From Flavobacterium defluvii (lineage in GTDB: Bacteria; Bacteroidota; Bacteroidia; Flavobacteriales; Flavobacteriaceae): a DNA stretch of 64,000 nt. The translations under genes and the position numbers were made by a program. Position 1 is the stretch's first letter. The number at the start of each line of letters is the position of its first letter. The DNA lies in contig NZ_FQWC01000006.1 in NCBI RefSeq assembly GCF_900129555.1, forward strand, positions 62,001 to 126,000, written 5' to 3'. Below, one piece after another: positions 61,072 through 64,000 of the stretch. The notes under the pieces were generated by a model. It was not told the DNA's origin. It did not search any database and saw only the letters and a list, made by a program, of their open reading frames with translations.

Positions 61072-61311
61072 TTTAGTTATATTTAGTATTCAAATTTATC
61101 ATTTTATACCGTTTATAACGAAACGTTTCTTCGATTTATTATGAACAAATGTCAGAATCGCATTTATTAAACAAGATATTAAAGGTCAAAAGATTGGTTT
61201 TCAAACTTTCAAAAACAATTTATTTTTTAGCGTTTTTATTCAGAAATCATTGAAATTTATTTTGAATCCAATCGTTATCTTATTACTTTTACAATTCAAA
61301 TCAATTTTATT
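61072..61311. other. Divergent promoter region of the TPR gene and ftsE
   Basis: A 240-base AT-rich gap between divergent genes. It must hold promoters in both directions, but no good TTTG-TAnnTTTG pair was found by eye, only weak matches. Confidence 0.4.
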
Positions 61312-61995
61312 ATGTCACAAACCGTACTATCTCTTAAAGAAGTCACTATATATCAAGAAGGAAGAAAAATTATTTCTCATATTAATTTAGATGTTCAGCA
61401 TGGTGAATTTATTTACATCATTGGAAAAACGGGTTCCGGAAAAAGCAGCTTCTTAAAAACATTGTACGCAGATTTGCCTTTAACTGAAGGTGAAGCACAT
61501 ATTGTCGACTTTGATTTGGCTACTTTAAAAGAAAAAGATATTCCGTATTTGAGACGTAAAATCGGAATTGTTTTCCAGGATTTTAAACTACTACCGGACC
61601 GTTCGATTAAAGATAATATGCTTTTTGTTCTAAAAGCAACTGGCTGGACAGAAAAAGAAGCTATGGAATACAAAATCGATGAAGTTCTCGATAAAGTTGG
61701 AATGAAAGATTTCCTTAATAAAATGCCGCACCAGCTTTCTGGCGGTGAGCAGCAGCGTGTTGCCATTGCAAGAGCTTTGCTTAACGATCCTGAATTTATC
61801 CTTGCCGATGAACCAACAGGAAACCTTGATCCACAGACAAGTTCTGAGGTTTTAGAAGTTTTAAAAACCATCAATGCAAACGGAAAAACGGTTATTATGG
61901 CCACTCACGATTATGCATTGTTGATGAAATTCCCTTCTAAAACATTGAAATGCGAAGATGAAAGAATCTTCGAAGTGGTGCAAAGAACAGTGTAA
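61312..61995 (+). CDS. ftsE: Cell division ATP-binding protein FtsE
   Basis: 227 residues, one ABC ATPase domain. Walker [10 protein letters not shown] (about 38-46), Q-loop [12 protein letters not shown], signature [16 protein letters not shown] (about 142-157), Walker [13 protein letters not shown] and H-loop ATHDYALL. FtsE works with the membrane protein FtsX to control cell-wall hydrolases during division. The sequence is close to FtsE/LolD-type ATPases; the [12 protein letters not shown] form favours FtsE. No ftsX lies next to it. Its stop TAA overlaps the start of the glycosyltransferase gene by one base, so the two are translationally coupled. Confidence 0.88.
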   Translation: MSQTVLSLKEVTIYQEGRKIISHINLDVQHGEFIYIIGKTGSGKSSFLKTLYADLPLTEGEAHIVDFDLATLKEKDIPYLRRKIGIVFQDFKLLPDRSIKDNMLFVLKATGWTEKEAMEYKIDEVLDKVGMKDFLNKMPHQLSGGEQQRVAIARALLNDPEFILADEPTGNLDPQTSSEVLEVLKTINANGKTVIMATHDYALLMKFPSKTLKCEDERIFEVVQRTV

Positions 61996-62870
61996 TGCTT
62001 TCTGTTTTAATTCCGGTTTATAATTATAATGTTTTAGAACTCGTAACCGAACTTGTAAAACAATGTAATTTATGTGGAATTAATTTTGAAATTCTCTGTC
62101 AGGACGACGCTTCAAACTCTAAAGAAAATATTCAAAATCAAGAAATTAATTCCTTTTCTAATGGTTCTTTTTTTGTTAATGATACCAATTTAGGAAGAGG
62201 AAAAAACATCAATTCTTTAGCCCGAAAAGCAAAATATAACTGGCTTTTAATATTAGATTGCGATACTTTTCCGTCGGATAATAATTTTATTCAAAACTAT
62301 ATTTCTGCACTTTCTGAAAGTGTAAATATTATTTTTGGCGGAATTATTTATGAGGATAAAAAACCGCAAAATGAAAAACTTTTGCGCTGGATTTATGGAA
62401 AAGAAAGAGAAACTTCTGCCCTTTTATCTTCTAATTTACTAATCAAAAAAGATATTTTTCTGCAATATCCTTTTGATGAATCGATTACGAAATACGGTTA
62501 CGAAGATTTGGTTTTTTTCGCTGTTTTGAAGAAAAACAATTTTAACATAAATCAAATTGAAAACCCAACTTTTCATTTAAATCTGGAAACTTCAGAAGCA
62601 TTTTTAGCCAAAACAAAAACGGCTTTAGAAAATTTGGTTTTACTTTATAATTCGGGAAAAATTTCTTCAGAAGAAAGTAAAATTATTAAAGTTTTTGAAC
62701 TTCTTAAAAAAGTAAAATTGATTCGTTTTGCAAGTTATGTTTTCAAAAAGAATCAAATAAAAATCGAAAGAAATTTGATTTCTGAAAAACCATCTTTATT
62801 CCTTTTTGATATTTATAAACTGGGATATTTTTGTTTTTTGCATTCCAGCAAGATTCTCAATAGTTATTGA
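61995..62870 (+). CDS. Family 2 glycosyltransferase
   Basis: 291 residues of GT-A fold. The nucleotide-sugar motifs are visible: SVLIPVYNYN at the start, CQDDAS (about 35-40) and LDCDTFPSD with the metal-binding DxD (about 92-100). YGYEDLVFFAVLKKN (about 166-180) supplies the ED acceptor motif. No membrane segments except a weak C-terminal hydrophobic patch. Donor and acceptor are unknown; the neighbouring family 4 transferase suggests polysaccharide or lipid glycosylation. It overlaps ftsE by one base and is convergent with the next gene. Confidence 0.88.
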   Translation: MLSVLIPVYNYNVLELVTELVKQCNLCGINFEILCQDDASNSKENIQNQEINSFSNGSFFVNDTNLGRGKNINSLARKAKYNWLLILDCDTFPSDNNFIQNYISALSESVNIIFGGIIYEDKKPQNEKLLRWIYGKERETSALLSSNLLIKKDIFLQYPFDESITKYGYEDLVFFAVLKKNNFNINQIENPTFHLNLETSEAFLAKTKTALENLVLLYNSGKISSEESKIIKVFELLKKVKLIRFASYVFKKNQIKIERNLISEKPSLFLFDIYKLGYFCFLHSSKILNSY

Positions 62871-62879
62871 GTCTAATTG

Positions 62880-63965
62880 TTATAATTCTTCTAAAAATGA
62901 TCTCCACTTCTCCATTATTTTCTCTACAGAATAATTCTCAGAAGAGTGCTTGGCGTTCTTTCCAAACTCCAATCTTAAATCTTCATTTTCAATTAAGGCA
63001 GAAAGTTTTTCAATAAACAATAAATCATCATTATCCGGAATCAGAAATCCATTTTTGTTATTTTTAATTATTGCTCTGGGTCCCGTTGGACAATCGAAAG
63101 CAATACAAGGTAAACCGGAAGCCATTGCTTCTAATAAAACCATAGGAAAACCTTCAGTTCTGGAAGTCATCACATAAATCGAAGATTCAAGATATTTTTC
63201 TTCGATATTTTTCACGAAACTGAAAATATGTATGTTTAAAGTCATTCCTAAATCAACAACAATAGTATTTAAAGAATCAACTTCATCAGTATAAATTTCC
63301 AAAGTCCAATCCGGATGTATATCGATTACTTTTTCCCAAATTACTATTAATCGGTCTAATCCTTTTTCATAAGAATTTCGGGCAACGCAAATAACCTTTT
63401 TGTTTTTTAAATCTGAAACTAGTTTAGTTTGAATCCAAGATGGATTCGGAATTACAATTCCGTTTTTAACGTTCCATTCTTCTAAATTTTCTTCCGATAA
63501 AGCCACAATTTTGGTAAACTTTCGAACACCAAAATCTTTAAATCGATATTTTATTTTTGAAATAAACTTCGATATAAAATCAGATTTTAAAGGATTTTCT
63601 TCAATAAATTTAGAACCGTGAATTTCAAAAACAATCGGAATTTTGGTTTTAATTACGAAAGGAAAAATAAAAGCTTTTAAACCATTGTCAGCAACCAAAA
63701 TTACATGTGGATTAATTTCTTTTACTTTTTGATTTATCTGCTTTTTATAGGCTTTTAAAAACTGAAAAGGATTTCCGTTTAAAATAATATTATGAAAGAT
63801 AACTTTAGAATTAAAGTCATAAAAAGGCAAATCTTCTGTTTCATTTTGAGATAAAATATGCACTTCATAATTAAAATGTTCTGTAAAATAATTGGCTTTA
63901 AGTGATAGAACTCGAGCCACGCCGCCGGCATTTTTTATTTTGGGAACAATGTAAAGGAGTTTCAT
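62880..63965 (-). CDS. Family 4 glycosyltransferase
   Basis: 361 residues of GT-B fold. N-terminal domain starts KLLYIVPKIKNAGGVARVLS, with the glycine-rich turn typical of the family. The donor-binding C-terminal domain has VARNSYEKGLDRLI (about 195-208) and the E-x7-E motif in EGFPMVLLEAMASGLPCIAF (about 275-294). Retaining transferase for a nucleotide sugar; substrate unknown. The gene is probably the last of a glycan cluster continuing beyond the window, since its strand and start point to genes to the right. The 35 bases after 63965 hold nothing recognisable. Confidence 0.9.
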   Translation of the reverse strand: MKLLYIVPKIKNAGGVARVLSLKANYFTEHFNYEVHILSQNETEDLPFYDFNSKVIFHNIILNGNPFQFLKAYKKQINQKVKEINPHVILVADNGLKAFIFPFVIKTKIPIVFEIHGSKFIEENPLKSDFISKFISKIKYRFKDFGVRKFTKIVALSEENLEEWNVKNGIVIPNPSWIQTKLVSDLKNKKVICVARNSYEKGLDRLIVIWEKVIDIHPDWTLEIYTDEVDSLNTIVVDLGMTLNIHIFSFVKNIEEKYLESSIYVMTSRTEGFPMVLLEAMASGLPCIAFDCPTGPRAIIKNNKNGFLIPDNDDLLFIEKLSALIENEDLRLEFGKNAKHSSENYSVEKIMEKWRSFLEEL

Positions 63966-64000
63966 CTTTTGGAACTCAAAAAGGTTTCATAATCACGAAT

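Overview
The window is a chromosomal segment of a Flavobacterium-like member of the Bacteroidetes (Flavobacteriia). The basis is mixed. Composition is strongly AT-rich, and promoter-like sites have the Bacteroidetes form TTTG/TTG, a spacer of 18-19 bases, then TAnnTTTG. There is a three-gene type IX secretion cluster (a type B sorted secreted protein, a PorP/SprF-like protein and an OmpA/PD40 protein), a fused SecDF, TonB-dependent receptors with flavobacterial lipoproteins, and short palindromic repeat families of the kind common in Flavobacterium. The exact species cannot be named from the sequence alone. No rRNA, tRNA, CRISPR array, prophage or complete insertion sequence was seen.

Layout. 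1-2.4 kb: a partial outer-membrane protein gene and prfA. 2.4-6.3 kb: an accessory-looking, very AT-rich stretch with an AbiH-type phage-defence gene, a small unknown gene and a secreted YD-like repeat protein, punctuated by two palindromic repeat families. 6.3-10 kb: a DoxX-like membrane protein, a DUF5995 protein, a frameshifted remnant and a lipoprotein with one CxxCH haem site. 10.2-15.5 kb: topB, two DUF6265 lipoproteins around a small membrane protein, and an MFS transporter. 15.7-23.1 kb: two TonB-dependent siderophore-type receptors with a DUF4198 protein between them, and an APC permease. 23.2-34.3 kb: valS, a DUF1573 protein, a small lipoprotein, the type IX cluster and a retropepsin-like protease with a PDZ domain. 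34.5-39.7 kb: an aminotransferase, then the housekeeping run folE, a four-helix-bundle gene, cysS, yidD, lgt. 39.8-49.7 kb, all on the minus strand: a PagL-like deacylase, secDF, mdh, gyrB and an M16 protease. 49.9-53.5 kb: two asparagine synthetase genes in tandem. 53.5-54.6 kb: a gene-free region with three 192-194 bp tandem repeats that run into the 3' end of a GreA/GreB-like gene. 55.2-61 kb: an outer-membrane barrel protein, a PhzF-like isomerase and a large TPR protein. 61.3-64 kb: ftsE and two glycosyltransferases.

Most interesting points. (1) The downstream asparagine synthetase has lost three glutaminase residues (Cys2 to Ser, the HERL Arg to Ser, the NGE Asn to Asp) while its synthetase domain looks intact and its tandem neighbour keeps all three. 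(2) The 192-194 bp tandem repeats each contain a copy of the last 12 codons of the adjacent GreA/GreB-like gene. (3) A TTTGTTGTT/TTTATTGTTT repeat flanks the four-helix-bundle gene on both sides and also lies in frame inside valS. (4) Five intergenic sites carry a repeat with a strict 8-base period (CTTAG plus three variable bases). (5) Three operator-like palindromes of the form GGG...TATACCC lie upstream of gyrB, the haem lipoprotein gene and the first outer-membrane gene.

Several start codons were moved from the longest reading frame to an internal ATG, because the longer frame begins with TTG or GTG, covers an upstream promoter or repeat, or runs ahead of a signal peptide. Each case is stated in its entry.
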